DNA of 23,011 bases from CBDHFF01 sp965262395. Its GTDB lineage: Bacteria > Pseudomonadota > Alphaproteobacteria > Rickettsiales > Anaplasmataceae. Shown here one piece after another: positions 8,080-18,700 of this stretch. The stretch lies in NCBI GenBank assembly GCA_965262395.1, contig CBDHFF010000002.1:1-23011 (forward strand), given 5' to 3'. The position numbers were made by a program, and so were the translations under genes. The notes beneath the pieces are model-generated. The model searched no databases, had not been told where the DNA came from, and worked only from the letters and a program-made list of their open reading frames with translations. Each line of letters begins with the position of its first letter. The stretch's first letter is position 1.

Positions 8080-9567
8080 TTATTTGGATTTAGGGTGGTT
8101 CTTAGATAATGGAGCCGTATCTTCATTTGTAATTAATATTACAAATATTAGTACAGTAAATAGTTCTAAGCGGCCTATAATCATAGCAATGATAAAAAAT
8201 AGTTTCGAACTTATTGGTAGAGAAAAATAATTCCCTGCTGGACCCACTATTATTCCAAGTCCTGGTCCTGTATTAGTGAGTGCGGCAGCAGCAGCGCTAA
8301 TGCTAGTAACAAGATCAAGGCCAGTTATGCCCATTAATATTGAAAATAAAATAAGTAGCATTATATATAAGAAGAAGAAAGCCGTTACTGATTCCAGCAT
8401 GCCTTCTTTTACTTCTTTGCCATTCACTATTATAGTTTGTGATTTGTTCTTATGAAGTAGTCTTGATATATGAGCCTTCAGATTTTTTGATAAGATCAAT
8501 ATCCTTAACATCTTTATGCCGCCTGTTGTTGAATTTGCGCAACCTCCAATGAACATAGAGAATAATATTGTCAATTCAATTATACCTATATTCCATAGCG
8601 TGTAGTCTGTATTAGAAAACCCTGTTGTTGTTATTACTGATACAATATTGAATAATGAATATCGTACGGTCTTTTCTATATCCCAGCTATATAGATATAC
8701 GCCATAAGCTGCAAGCGCAGAAAAAGATAAGACAATAATGAAAAATAGTCTAATTTGCTCATTTTTAATGAATTCCCTGATTTTTCCAGATAGTAGCCTA
8801 ATATAAGCAGTAAAAGGCAGTGAACCTAGTATCATAAATATAATTGCAATTAGTTCAATTTTATATGAATTGAAATGTGCGAAAGAATTATCGTAGTTAG
8901 CAAATCCAGCTGTTGATGAGGTAGATAGTGCGTGACATATGGCATCAAACCAGCTCATGCCAGCCATTTTGAAACATATTGAGCATGCTGTAATTATAGA
9001 AACATATATACCAATTATTAATATGGTTTTCCGTTGGCTCTTATTGCGCTCTATATTATTAACTCCTATTATTGATAGCAGGGCGGCGCTTATGATCAAC
9101 ACACCAAGGCCACCTACCGCATTCAATATGCAACGCCATAATAATATACTCTGTGGCTTTTCTTGTAAGTTGCTTAATACCGTTGCTCCAGTGGTAGTTA
9201 CTCCGGATGCAGATTCGAACAGAGCATCCACATAACTTATCTGGGTAGAGGATAGTATAAATGGAATTGCGGAGACAATTATTACTAATATCCAGGCTAA
9301 AGTGCCTTCATAGAATTTTCTCTGTAGGCTTGTTGTTCGCCCTTTTTTCTGTATAAGTAGGAAGATTGATCCTATAAGAAATGACCACATTGCAGGCAGT
9401 CCGAATGATCGATACGTGCCGTACTGTATTATATCAAGATATAAGGGAGCCAGCATGAATAAGGAGCAATACAGTAGAGTGATGCCAATTCTTCCAGATA
9501 AGCTAGTCATATTATACCAGTATGTAATCAGTGGGTGTATTATTGCAACTGCATACAACTTAATCAA
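8080..9567 (-). CDS. trkH: TrkH-family potassium uptake protein
   Basis: 495 residues with about ten or more membrane helices and the four-fold M1-P-M2 pore architecture of TrkH/KtrB. The four selectivity-filter loops are visible: GVTTTGAT (122-129), STAGF (218-222), VITTTGFS (311-318) and LTNTGPG (430-436). GGCANSTTGGIKM (341-353) matches the TrkH cytoplasmic hinge. It forms a K+ channel/transporter in the inner membrane, normally gated by TrkA, which is not in this window. The first in-frame start is a TTG at 9567; the ATG at 9508-9510 (M20) also precedes the first full helix and could be the real start. Neither has a clear ribosome site. Confidence 0.95.
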   Translation of the reverse strand: MIKLYAVAIIHPLITYWYNMTSLSGRIGITLLYCSLFMLAPLYLDIIQYGTYRSFGLPAMWSFLIGSIFLLIQKKGRTTSLQRKFYEGTLAWILVIIVSAIPFILSSTQISYVDALFESASGVTTTGATVLSNLQEKPQSILLWRCILNAVGGLGVLIISAALLSIIGVNNIERNKSQRKTILIIGIYVSIITACSICFKMAGMSWFDAICHALSTSSTAGFANYDNSFAHFNSYKIELIAIIFMILGSLPFTAYIRLLSGKIREFIKNEQIRLFFIIVLSFSALAAYGVYLYSWDIEKTVRYSLFNIVSVITTTGFSNTDYTLWNIGIIELTILFSMFIGGCANSTTGGIKMLRILILSKNLKAHISRLLHKNKSQTIIVNGKEVKEGMLESVTAFFFLYIMLLILFSILMGITGLDLVTSISAAAAALTNTGPGLGIIVGPAGNYFSLPISSKLFFIIAMIIGRLELFTVLIFVILITNEDTAPLSKNHPKSK

Positions 9568-9690
9568 GAATTTATTATACTAAAATAGAATAATTATTTA
9601 TGTCATACTAATTTCTATTCATAAACATTCGAGAGCTATTGTCTGGGTTATTATGTAATACGAGAACAGCTGCTATTACTGAATCAATCA

Positions 9691-10021
9691 AAATATATTA
9701 ATCTTTGTTCGTTGTGGTATTAATGCCAAGTGTCCTAACTATTATAGTCATCGCCGCTATATTGATTGTAATAATTATGATTGAGAATAGAGAGGCTTCC
9801 CAAATATATTAATCTTTGTTCGTTGTGGTATTAATGCCAAGTGTCCTAACTATTATAGTCATCGCCGCTATATTGATTGTAATAATTATGATTGAGAATA
9901 GAGAGGCTTCCCAAATATATTAATCTTTGTTCGTTGTGGTATTAATGCCAAGTGTCCTGACTATTATAGTCATCGCCGCTATATTGATTGCAATAATTAT
10001 GATTGAGAATAGAGAGGCTTC
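9691..10021 (-). repeat. 111-bp tandem triplication of the iron permease 3' end
   Basis: Three direct copies end at 9799, 9910 and 10021, exactly 111 bp apart. The right-hand copy is the last part of the permease gene including its stop (9920-9922). The other two lie beyond that stop. Copies one and two are identical to each other and differ from the gene copy at a few bases (CCTAACT versus CCTGACT; GATTGTAAT versus GATTGCAAT). Since 111 is 37 codons, each downstream copy keeps the same frame, and each again ends NTTTNKD-stop. Confidence 0.95.
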
Positions 10022-11551
10022 TTTGAACATTTCATCTGAGATCATCTCATAGGTCTTTATTGCAATTGTATCAAAATTCATTGGTCGGATAATCAAGGTT
10101 GCTGGTAGTTCTTTAATAGTATCTACGAATACTAATAGAAATGCTGTTAGTATATGGCGATTAATTATTGGCACATATATTCCAAATATTTTTTTAAAGT
10201 TTCCTTCTACTATAAGTCTCATGGACCATTCTAGTTCTTGATTTATCTTACTCATTCCTGATTCTATACTTGTCATGGAGATTGCTAGGAATCGAAAGAT
10301 ATAGGCATACATTAGACCTGACAGGGTGCCTATTAACATTAGATTAATCGAAATATCAAAAAATCTTTCACAGAATGCACTTATCCCCTCGTTTATCCAC
10401 CCTAAAGTTAATAAAACGCCAATTGATACTACTACTCCTGGAATTGCATATCCCATAGATAGCAACTTAACCATGCATTTTGTTATTTTGCTTCTGAATC
10501 TTGTGAGATAACAGAACATGATTGCAACAATTACAGTAATGAATCCAGATAATGTAGCTAATATCACGCTATTTGCTACATAGCCTATAATGTTTATAGG
10601 AGTGCCTTCTTGTATTAGGCTGCTAGCCCAATATAATAGAAACGTAATCGGTATAATAGCGCCGAGCATTACTGGTAACATGCATAATATAGTGATTAAT
10701 AAAGTTTGAGTCCTAGATGCACTAAATGTAACTTGATATATGTGTGAATTCACTTCAGTATAAGCAGTTTTTCCTCTAGCAAATTTCTCAAAGATTATTA
10801 AGAAAAATGCAAAGAAACCAGTAGTGCAAGCAAGCTTTGTTGCGGTTGGATAATCATTTAATAGAAACCAAGATCGATAAATGCCAGTTGACATTGTATC
10901 TATGGATAATATTTCCATAGTACCAAATTCTGCTATTACTTCCATAATTACTAGAGAAAGAGATGCGAATATTGCAGGGCGTAACATAGGTGTTATGATT
11001 TCATAAAATATCCTATGAGGAGGTAGGCTTAGTGTTCTAGATATGGATACGACATCTGTCATTGTTGACAGCCTGGCTTTTATTAGCATATAAACATACG
11101 GATAAAGCGATAAGCTCATAATAATAATGGCACCAGATAGTGATCTTATTTCAAAGAAAGAATAATCATCACGAGACCAGTTAAATGTATTTCGTATCAT
11201 AGTTTGCACTGGACCAGGAAAATCAAGGAGATTAGTATAAACATGAGCAATGATATAAGCAGGGCAGGCAAGAGGAAAAAGCAACAGTCTTTCTAGTGTT
11301 TTTCTGTATGGAATACGATAAAATGTAGTAAACCAGGCAGTTGTTAGACCTATAATGAAAGATATAGAACCAACGCCCAACATTAGTTTTAATGTATTGA
11401 TTATATATTCAGGAAACACTGAATTGTTGATAACCCAATACTCACCACTGCTAACAGTGGAACTAATGGTAATAGCAATGATTGGAAAGCAAACAATAAT
11501 AGCTAACAACACAATGAACATGCTTTTGATATTACTTACATATACGCTCAT
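9920..11551 (-). CDS. fbpB: Fe(III) ABC transporter permease, fused two-unit type (FbpB/SfuB-like)
   Basis: 543 residues forming two tandem permease halves with about twelve membrane helices, as in FbpB, SfuB and HitB. Each half has an EAA-type cytoplasmic loop that docks the ATPase: SRTLSLPPHRIFYEIITP (about 171-188) and a second from about 440 (LEWSMRLIVEG, then FGIYVPI). VIAEFGTMEIL in the first half and VFVDTIKELPATLI in the second are typical of this family. The partners, a periplasmic iron-binding protein and the ATPase, are not in the window, as is common in Rickettsiales where the genes are scattered. The start is ATG 11549-11551. The last 37 codons are tandemly repeated beyond the stop. 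Confidence 0.93.
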   Translation of the reverse strand: MSVYVSNIKSMFIVLLAIIVCFPIIAITISSTVSSGEYWVINNSVFPEYIINTLKLMLGVGSISFIIGLTTAWFTTFYRIPYRKTLERLLLFPLACPAYIIAHVYTNLLDFPGPVQTMIRNTFNWSRDDYSFFEIRSLSGAIIIMSLSLYPYVYMLIKARLSTMTDVVSISRTLSLPPHRIFYEIITPMLRPAIFASLSLVIMEVIAEFGTMEILSIDTMSTGIYRSWFLLNDYPTATKLACTTGFFAFFLIIFEKFARGKTAYTEVNSHIYQVTFSASRTQTLLITILCMLPVMLGAIIPITFLLYWASSLIQEGTPINIIGYVANSVILATLSGFITVIVAIMFCYLTRFRSKITKCMVKLLSMGYAIPGVVVSIGVLLTLGWINEGISAFCERFFDISINLMLIGTLSGLMYAYIFRFLAISMTSIESGMSKINQELEWSMRLIVEGNFKKIFGIYVPIINRHILTAFLLVFVDTIKELPATLIIRPMNFDTIAIKTYEMISDEMFKEASLFSIIIIAINIAAMTIIVRTLGINTTTNKD

Positions 11552-11688
11552 TGCGGAATTTACTGATCTTCATAGAAGCCACATGCTAGCACATATACAA
11601 TGCACATTGCAATACTTAACACAATAATCTGAATAAACAGACCCAAGTCAAGCAACGCTATTTATGGCAGATTCTACTATCCGTAGCC

Positions 11689-11717
11689 AAGTAATAGGAT
11701 ATAATTCCCTATTACTT
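11689..11717 (-). terminator. Perfect 10-bp hairpin over the stop codon of the 1152-aa gene
   Basis: AAGTAATAGG (11689-11698) pairs fully with CCTATTACTT (11708-11717) over a 9-nt loop. The stop codon of the gene (11712-11714 on the minus strand) lies inside one arm, the same arrangement as at the ntrX stop. No T-run follows. Confidence 0.45.
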
Positions 11718-14700
11718 AACACAGAGTATTTCAATGTTTCTAGTTGAGAGTATAGTCTTATCTCCAACAGAGGAGGCACACGTTAACAATACATTGTCAT
11801 CACTGTCGTCTTCCTGAGAAGAGGCAGTCGATGTTGATAAAACTAATGTTGTACCAATTTTACCTGACACTCTGGATGTAGGATGTTTTGCAAACAATAA
11901 CGTAGATCCTGGGAACAATCCTTCTGTATTACCATTAGGATGTTTTGCTCTACATGCAATTTGTGCCATGTTACCATTGACAGAATTACCCAATACATTC
12001 CCTCGAGATGCAGGAGGAGGAGATGATCTGTCTTGATAAGCAGCACTGGTGTAAGCGCTCATAGCAACAGCTCTACATCCACCGCTTTCTTGCACTTCTT
12101 TTAGGTCTCTCCATTCAAAAATCTCTGGTCTACCTGTATTAAATACAAAATATTCCTTGCTTTCATCAACTTGGCCAGTTGATTTGTTAGGGAAAGTACA
12201 TTTTGTATGACCACCAGGATTAACTCTCAAGTGTCCAAGTGCGTGTTTCCCATCTGCATAACAGAAATATAATTTATCTCTATCTTGCGTGCCTCTGTCA
12301 AGGTGTCCAGCTTGATAAGCAGAGGTAACATAATTACGTTCAATCCATCCAGATTTTTTGGTACGCAAGTCACATCTCTTGAACATTAGTTCATATATGT
12401 CTTTGCTAGTAACATATCTAACGTGAATAGGTTTAGTTTGGATCTCTGGTGGATCTAACTCATAATTAATATTCACTCCAGGTCCATTCGACGTGGCAAT
12501 CTTTATAGTAGTACCAAAAGTGTCGATATATATCTTGCCTCTATCTAGATAAACATAGTCATCGTAGGGGTTTCTACAACCTGCTTGTTTGCAATCCATT
12601 TGCAATCTAGCCATAGGTCTATTCCTGACACTTCCACTGTGATCTCTTCTAACTTCATTTGCATTCACACTGAATGTTTCCTCTCCTCTTTTTTTCCAGT
12701 TATACCATCCACTCCATTTATGAGAGTTTCCTTCGCCAAGTCTTGTTTTGAAGGTATATTTTCCGTTATGATCTCTAATAACTATATGACCCACATGCTC
12801 AGTAGCGCGTTCATAAGACAAGAATGCAAAAGGTCCTGAGTTGGTGGCAATTTTATACGCATCACCGCCTGTGTTCACATAGATTTTTCCTCTATCTAAA
12901 GGCACATTGAGATTCAATAAAGTATTCTTGCTGCAACCAGAAGTACATTCAACTGTAATATTAGTATGTGGTTTGCCGGCGATTGTTCGTATTGCCGAAT
13001 CTGGTACAACAAAGGTTGTACGTCCATTTTGCTTCGAATGGAATATCCGGCTCCATCCAACTCCATGTCCCCCTAAACGCATTCTTACGGAGAATCTACC
13101 CGAAAGCCCTTTTGCTTCTACAACATAACTTGTTCCTCTAGGGTTTTTATAAAGTACATCTACTGTAGCAGCTGCAGGTCCTCCTTTGGCTATAGAGCCT
13201 TTAGCTTTAAGGATTATATTACCTTTATCTAGGTCAACATAATCGTTGTACAGGATTTTTTTCGTACAAGTATCACATTTCACTACTAGTTTGGCACGTG
13301 GAATATTATTAAGCTGCTTTATTCCTTCTTCAGGTATCTTGAAGACTACTTTCCCTTTGTTGCCAGAGCGGAAGTTTCTACTCCAAGGCACAGGGTGTAA
13401 TTCATTGTCTCCAAGTTTGAATTGGAATATGAAAGCAGCGCTATTACTCACTACTTCAACTGCATGTGTGGCTGCAGGCAAGAGGCCTTGTCTATAATTT
13501 ATATGGAAATCTTGATGACCGGTTGTGGTTCCATAGGTATCTATTAATACATCACCACGATCTAGATAAACAATTCTGCTTGCCAAAGGATTCTTGCATC
13601 TAGATATTGTACAAATAGCCTCGAAATGCACATAAGGTCTGTTATTAGTAGTTCTTTTGATCTGATATTCAGGAATTCTGAAAGTAACCGACCCGCCTTG
13701 TTTAGAAAGGAAATTCCTGCTGAAACTCACATGTTCAGCGCCAGGTTTGAATCTGAAAGAGTAGGCGCCAGTGTGTTTGCGTACAATGAATTTGTGCGTG
13801 CGAACTGGACCAGAATATCCATCTTTATAATTTGTTCCGTCTGTTATGCCATTTTCTATTTCATCTCCACTTATTCTGAAATTATCAAAGCCACCATATG
13901 TTACACGGGCAGTAGGGTGTACAGCCGTTCCGCCAAGTTCAATATTAATTCTTGGTACTTGCTGATCTCCTCTCTTTAAATCTATGAGTGCATATTCATC
14001 TAATATTTTTTTAGCACAAGATGCACATATAGCCTCCAATCGTGCTGCTTTGTGCGCTCCAGTGACACCATCTTTATTGATCTGCGATACTACAGTTTTT
14101 GATTGAGGAACTAGATAGGTTCTACAATGAGATGTATTTCCTGTATTATACATTCCTCCCCATAGCTGTTCTCCAACTTTGGTTTTTCCAACAAAGGCAC
14201 CCTTGTTCTTTGTACAAACAATTACCTTATGTCTTTCTTCAGCGTAATTCACCACTCCTTCAGAGTCAGGTTGATCATCTACATATGTATCACTAATCGG
14301 TGGATCAGCCTGTAAATCGACTAATTCCCCAATTCTCCTTGCTACTTGACCTCCGGGAAGAGCAGTACCAGTAGTTTTGAACTCATGTATTTTGCCTACT
14401 TCTAAATAATGATCAAATAATATATTATTTCCTGAACACCCACTACATTTTAGTTTAACTTTAGCATACTCTTTTTCTGTTTCTCCACTGACAGTGCTTT
14501 TTAATGTTTCACTTTCATGGACTGACCTAGTTATACAGTGTATCTTAGAGCTATGAGGGCGTATCGTACGAGACCATACAACATCGTTTATGTTTAGTTT
14601 TAAGTCATAAGCGCCAGTATGTGTAAGACAAACGGTTACAGGTCGTATGCGTACCCCACCTGTTTCTGTTGTTGAATAGTAGTTATGTCTACCAAGATTC

Positions 14701-15170
14701 CAACCAAGATCTTGATAATTCCTATCACCTTCTATAATTATATCTTCAAAATCTACTTTATTAGTACCTGGTTTAGGTGTGGAGTGTAATGCATTTTCTC
14801 CTTCCAGAGGCACGTTTCGGTCGAACATAATATAATCTTCTTCTGTATTACGTCTACTACAATTGAGGCATCGTAATTTTATAGCTAATGGCTCTCTTTT
14901 ATCTACGATAGCAGATACTGCTTCTCCTTTACGTAATATATTACTTATCAGACCACCAGCTCCAATGCTAGTTTCCATCTCAATATCAGCACGATTCTGT
15001 ATCTTAATTTCTGCACAATTATCACATCTCTGAAGTACGCTTGATTTATTTTCACCAGTATTAAAGTTTGGCTCACATGTTTCACAGATTTCAGCATGAA
15101 GAATATCTGAGTGAAATGCCAATAATAAAAATAGTGGAACTCTAAAAAATTTGAGTAATGTGTTGCGCAT
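11712..15170 (-). CDS. Large exported cysteine-rich modular protein, 1152 aa
   Basis: Not a family I recognise overall. A classical signal peptide (1-26, cut after ILHA) leads into a four-cysteine module: C29-x2-C32-x16-C49-x2-C52. Paired cysteines then recur at 101/104, 242/245, 382/385, 520/525, 632/635, 742/746 and 860/865. Most are followed 10-15 residues later by a YVDLDKG/YLDRGKI-type strand. This defines repeats of about 105-140 residues, each with an F-x-R-LG...WSR...F-x-VP core, likely beta-sandwiches. Residues about 945-1110 change character: LDRGTQDRDKLYFCYADG and IACRAKHPNGNTEG resemble DM9/DUF3421 lectin-like repeats, though weakly. There are no membrane helices after the signal, so it is secreted or surface-associated. 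The first 260 residues are co-linear with the 304-aa protein downstream in the cluster. Confidence 0.85.
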   Translation of the reverse strand: MRNTLLKFFRVPLFLLLAFHSDILHAEICETCEPNFNTGENKSSVLQRCDNCAEIKIQNRADIEMETSIGAGGLISNILRKGEAVSAIVDKREPLAIKLRCLNCSRRNTEEDYIMFDRNVPLEGENALHSTPKPGTNKVDFEDIIIEGDRNYQDLGWNLGRHNYYSTTETGGVRIRPVTVCLTHTGAYDLKLNINDVVWSRTIRPHSSKIHCITRSVHESETLKSTVSGETEKEYAKVKLKCSGCSGNNILFDHYLEVGKIHEFKTTGTALPGGQVARRIGELVDLQADPPISDTYVDDQPDSEGVVNYAEERHKVIVCTKNKGAFVGKTKVGEQLWGGMYNTGNTSHCRTYLVPQSKTVVSQINKDGVTGAHKAARLEAICASCAKKILDEYALIDLKRGDQQVPRINIELGGTAVHPTARVTYGGFDNFRISGDEIENGITDGTNYKDGYSGPVRTHKFIVRKHTGAYSFRFKPGAEHVSFSRNFLSKQGGSVTFRIPEYQIKRTTNNRPYVHFEAICTISRCKNPLASRIVYLDRGDVLIDTYGTTTGHQDFHINYRQGLLPAATHAVEVVSNSAAFIFQFKLGDNELHPVPWSRNFRSGNKGKVVFKIPEEGIKQLNNIPRAKLVVKCDTCTKKILYNDYVDLDKGNIILKAKGSIAKGGPAAATVDVLYKNPRGTSYVVEAKGLSGRFSVRMRLGGHGVGWSRIFHSKQNGRTTFVVPDSAIRTIAGKPHTNITVECTSGCSKNTLLNLNVPLDRGKIYVNTGGDAYKIATNSGPFAFLSYERATEHVGHIVIRDHNGKYTFKTRLGEGNSHKWSGWYNWKKRGEETFSVNANEVRRDHSGSVRNRPMARLQMDCKQAGCRNPYDDYVYLDRGKIYIDTFGTTIKIATSNGPGVNINYELDPPEIQTKPIHVRYVTSKDIYELMFKRCDLRTKKSGWIERNYVTSAYQAGHLDRGTQDRDKLYFCYADGKHALGHLRVNPGGHTKCTFPNKSTGQVDESKEYFVFNTGRPEIFEWRDLKEVQESGGCRAVAMSAYTSAAYQDRSSPPPASRGNVLGNSVNGNMAQIACRAKHPNGNTEGLFPGSTLLFAKHPTSRVSGKIGTTLVLSTSTASSQEDDSDDNVLLTCASSVGDKTILSTRNIEILCVK

Positions 15171-15372
15171 GATTAGGCACCATCAAATATATTTGGATGA
15201 ATGCTATCCCACAATGGTAAAGTAATTATTACCAGATAATGAATTAATTACCTATAAGTTGTGCGGATTAATGACTTGATTAGCAGCGTTTATATATATT
15301 AGACCATCTCATAGATAGACTTGCATCCTAAGAAGAGAGTAGATAATAATCTGCAAAATATTATTATAACCA
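15171..15372. other. Leader/promoter spacer of the 1152-aa gene
   Basis: No gene or repeat is seen. A GGTAA...TTACC inverted repeat lies at about 15218-15235. GGTG about 9 bases before the ATG is the only, weak, ribosome-site candidate for the 1152-aa gene. Confidence 0.3.
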
Positions 15373-15528
15373 TTAGTGGTTGTGATAACCTGCTATAGAT
15401 TTTTGCATTGCATGATGCGTTTGGCAAGAGGGGCATGGTTTGCGAGCAACCTGATTATTAGATGAATTAAGACTAGAATATAGTATAAGTGCAAGATATA
15501 GTAATACACCAATTAGGAACTTGCTCAT
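15373..15528 (-). CDS. Small membrane/secreted peptide with CPSC motif (51 aa)
   Basis: Starting at ATG 15526-15528 the product is MSKFLIGVLLYLALILYSS followed by a polar, basic, Cys/His-rich tail (KPCPSCQTHHAMQK, ending GYHNH). It has one N-terminal hydrophobic helix, a signal or anchor, and a C-x2-C pair like those of the big neighbours. A longer frame reaches 15591, but the added 21 residues are themselves hydrophobic and less plausible. It lies between the 1152-aa and 1016-aa genes on the same strand. The short length and weak ribosome site keep confidence moderate. The CxxC and the histidines could bind metal or a thiol partner; that is speculation. Confidence 0.45.
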   Translation of the reverse strand: MSKFLIGVLLYLALILYSSLNSSNNQVARKPCPSCQTHHAMQKSIAGYHNH

Positions 15529-15627
15529 ACTTATGTAAATAAGAGATCGTTGTAATATTATATAGTCAGAATAAATCAAAAAGATAAACACAAAGAGTCA
15601 TAATGAAAGGATAAAGAAGATAAGATT

Positions 15628-15649
15628 AAAAGAGTGACCCTCTTTTTTT
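15628..15649. terminator. Bidirectional intrinsic terminator after the 1016-aa gene
   Basis: AAAAGAG (15628-15634) pairs with CTCTTTT (15640-15646) over a TGACC loop, and T continues to 15649. The A-rich left arm gives a T-run in the opposite direction as well. It lies about 65 nt beyond the 1016-aa stop on the minus strand and separates that gene from the 51-aa ORF. Confidence 0.65.
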
Positions 15650-15714
15650 ACAATCCATTAATCAGCCAAAAATAATGAGACTTATAATCTTCCCAATCAA
15701 CTCAATAATTTGCT

Positions 15715-18700
15715 TTAGCGAGAAGAGCCTCTTCTACCTGAAGAGCGCTCGTTACGAGCACGAATACGCTCTTCACTTCTTTCTCTAGCAGCCTGGCGAT
15801 CATTGCTTTCCGTTCTGGTTCCAGCAGGATTAGCTTGATACCTATCATTAGAAGGCGGCGTATTATTCTTTTCCGACTGCGCCGGAGGCGGAGGAGGCTG
15901 GTTATTATTGTCTTGTGAGGTCTGGTTATTATTGTCTTGTGAGGTCTGGTTATTGTTGTCTTGTGAGGTCTGGTTATTGTTGTTATTAGGAGCCGCAGAA
16001 GATCCTGTGGATGACTGAGTATCTTGCTCAGGCAGACTTACGGTGTGAGTGCCGCTTTGAGTTTCTTGAGCCAAATTGAGGTGCTGGTCGATCAAAGTGC
16101 GATACTGGTTTTGGCCTTCCATTGCTTCAACTTTAAGGTGAACCATAATTATACCTTGCTCATCTCTGGGTACCAGAATGGAGAACGATTTGCCATTCGT
16201 GATGTTATAATTAACGTTGTGCAGGTTTTCATCGCCACGTGATTGAGTGTTCACTTTTACTGTTTGCACACCAGGTATTGGGGCAATATTTACAGCAAGT
16301 CTCTTACAGCCACACAGCTCTATCATTGCTGTTTTGTCAGCACCTGAAGGGCTGCTGCCCGTAGAACTGCTGCGAACTTTACATCTTGCGCAGTCATATT
16401 TAGCTGTTGTTGTGGCTACATCTACGGCAGCTGCAGCAGGCGCAGCGGCGGAGTATGAAGGAGAGCCATTAAATGCCTGTTGAGGTGTGCCCTCAGCCTG
16501 GTCTGATTCAGGTCCCGAAGCAGATTGACCATTTTCAGGAATGGTTACAGTGTAAGTATTGCCCTCTGCCTCTTCAGCTAAATCAACATGCTCGTCAATC
16601 AAAGTGCGATACTGATTGGCGCCTTCCATTGCTTCAACTTTAAGGTGATTCATGGCTTTGCCACGGGCATCTCTTGGTACCAAAATCGAAAATGATTTGC
16701 CATTGGTAATGTTAGCATTATAATTGTGTAAATTCTCATCACCACGTGATCTAGTATTCACCCGTACCGTTTGAACACCAGGTATTGGGTTAATAGTTAC
16801 AGCAAGTTTTTTACAGCCACACACGTTCATCATGTTGTTTTTGTCAGCATTCGAAGGACTAGATCCCCCTGAGCTGCCGAGAACTTTACATTTTGAGCAA
16901 TCATATCGGTCAGTGTGAGCGAGATAACTTGCAGGGCTGCCTGGTCTTACTGGTAATCTGAACGACACATTGCCTTCTCTGAGGTCAATATTGGTATCAA
17001 TAACGGTTTTTGCAGTAGAAGTGGTTACATTTTCCAGCTTCACACGAACCATCGCAGAACCATCTGCTGCGGTTGGTACTAACACTCCGAAGTAGCCGCC
17101 TCTGGTGCTATTGACGATTCTTTCTGCGCCAGCCGAGCTAATATTTGATCTGATTCTCAAATTAGGATCAACTATATTTATGGCAAAGGATTTACATCCA
17201 CAACCTTCCATAATAGCCTGTCTGTCTGCTCCTGAAGGCCCCTGATGGCTGCCACGCATCGTGCATTTTGCACAATCGTATTTTTGGTTTGCAGCGAATC
17301 GTTGTGCCCCAAATGCCAATGCTACAGCTTGTTGAGCGTTGTTTGCAGTAGCTGATTGGGAGTTGTTTGCAGGAGCTTCTCCAGATGCGGGATCCACAAG
17401 AGTTATAGTTGCGTTAGTTGTGTTTAGCACAGGGCGAGCTCTGAGATCATTGATTGGATTAGAGTGAGTTGAGCCCTGTTTTAATCGATAAATCTTAGGC
17501 ACTTTTGGTTCATAAAGGTACGAAGGAAGATCCTTTGTAATCATGCCATTTGTGGAATATTCACTATCTCCAGCTAGAGCTCCGTGCCTTCCCATGAATT
17601 TTTCAAACTGCTTTTTCTTGCCATTATCATTCTGGATTCCAGCGACAGCCCAGTATTCATTATAGGAATTGTTGTCGCCAGCAGAAGAGAATGCCCTGGA
17701 TTTGAAGGCCACTTTTCGACCACGAATGCCTTTAACGCTGTGTTTATTGTGTTTACCTTGATTTTCAAGGAAGAAAGCAACATGAACCCTGCCATTATTC
17801 CCTACTATTTCATTAATTGGCAATGAAACTCTTTCAACATGCGTCGTCCCCTTGTTTATCCTGCTCGACCATGTTTCTCCTACAGATGAGCCGCTACCAT
17901 TGACTGTCATTCGTGCAGTCATTTTACCGATATTAAATATTGTTGCATCATAATTATGAATTAGGCTAAAAAACCTCGGACCACGTGTAGATTGTTTATC
18001 TTCATGTTCAGGATCATCATTGATGGCTTGTCCCCGATGTGCAGTTACCGTTTCTTCTCGAGTAAGATTGGTTATGCTTTGCTGAAAGGCATCTCCTGTA
18101 ACCTCTATAGCTAAAGTATTTTTAAGTTCTGCTCCTACCTCAATTTTTGCAGTCCGGAATGTATGAGTTAGGTTAACCAGATCTATATCGGTTGATATCA
18201 AATGCCTGCTAGAAAATCTTCTATCTCGCTCAGTCTTTGTTTTCTGGACGCCATTATTGCCATAATATGCTACTATTGTTATATTAGCCATTGCTCCGCC
18301 TTGATAAACAGGAACCATTATACTTGCTTGCTGACCAGGTTCTATAGTATTATTAAATGTATTTACGCCACCTGCAGCCCTTAATCTCACACCTAGATTT
18401 CTTAATCTAGAATCATTTGCAGCTTTTACTACAATTCTTTTGCATCCACAAATACCGATCATATCTCTTTCATCTGTGGATCTGATTTTCAAGCCTGATT
18501 TTAATGAGCAGGTATTGCAATCATATCTATGAGCTAACGATTGCTGACCATCTGTAAGCGTAGCAGAGACTTGAGAGTCTTGCATTCCTTCTTGTAAATG
18601 TTTTATTAAGGCCATTATTGAAGGATTTTCAGGTAAAGTTTGTAATATTTCCAGAGCATCTTGTAGTTGATCAGGGTTCATTTCAGAAGCCGAAGCTTTG

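Noticed and set aside
13626..13979. 117-aa plus-strand ORF inside the 1152-aa gene (and similar ones at 16024, 17584 and 21636)
   Set aside because: They are antisense shadows of strongly supported modular coding sequence. The duplicated ones simply follow the gene duplication.
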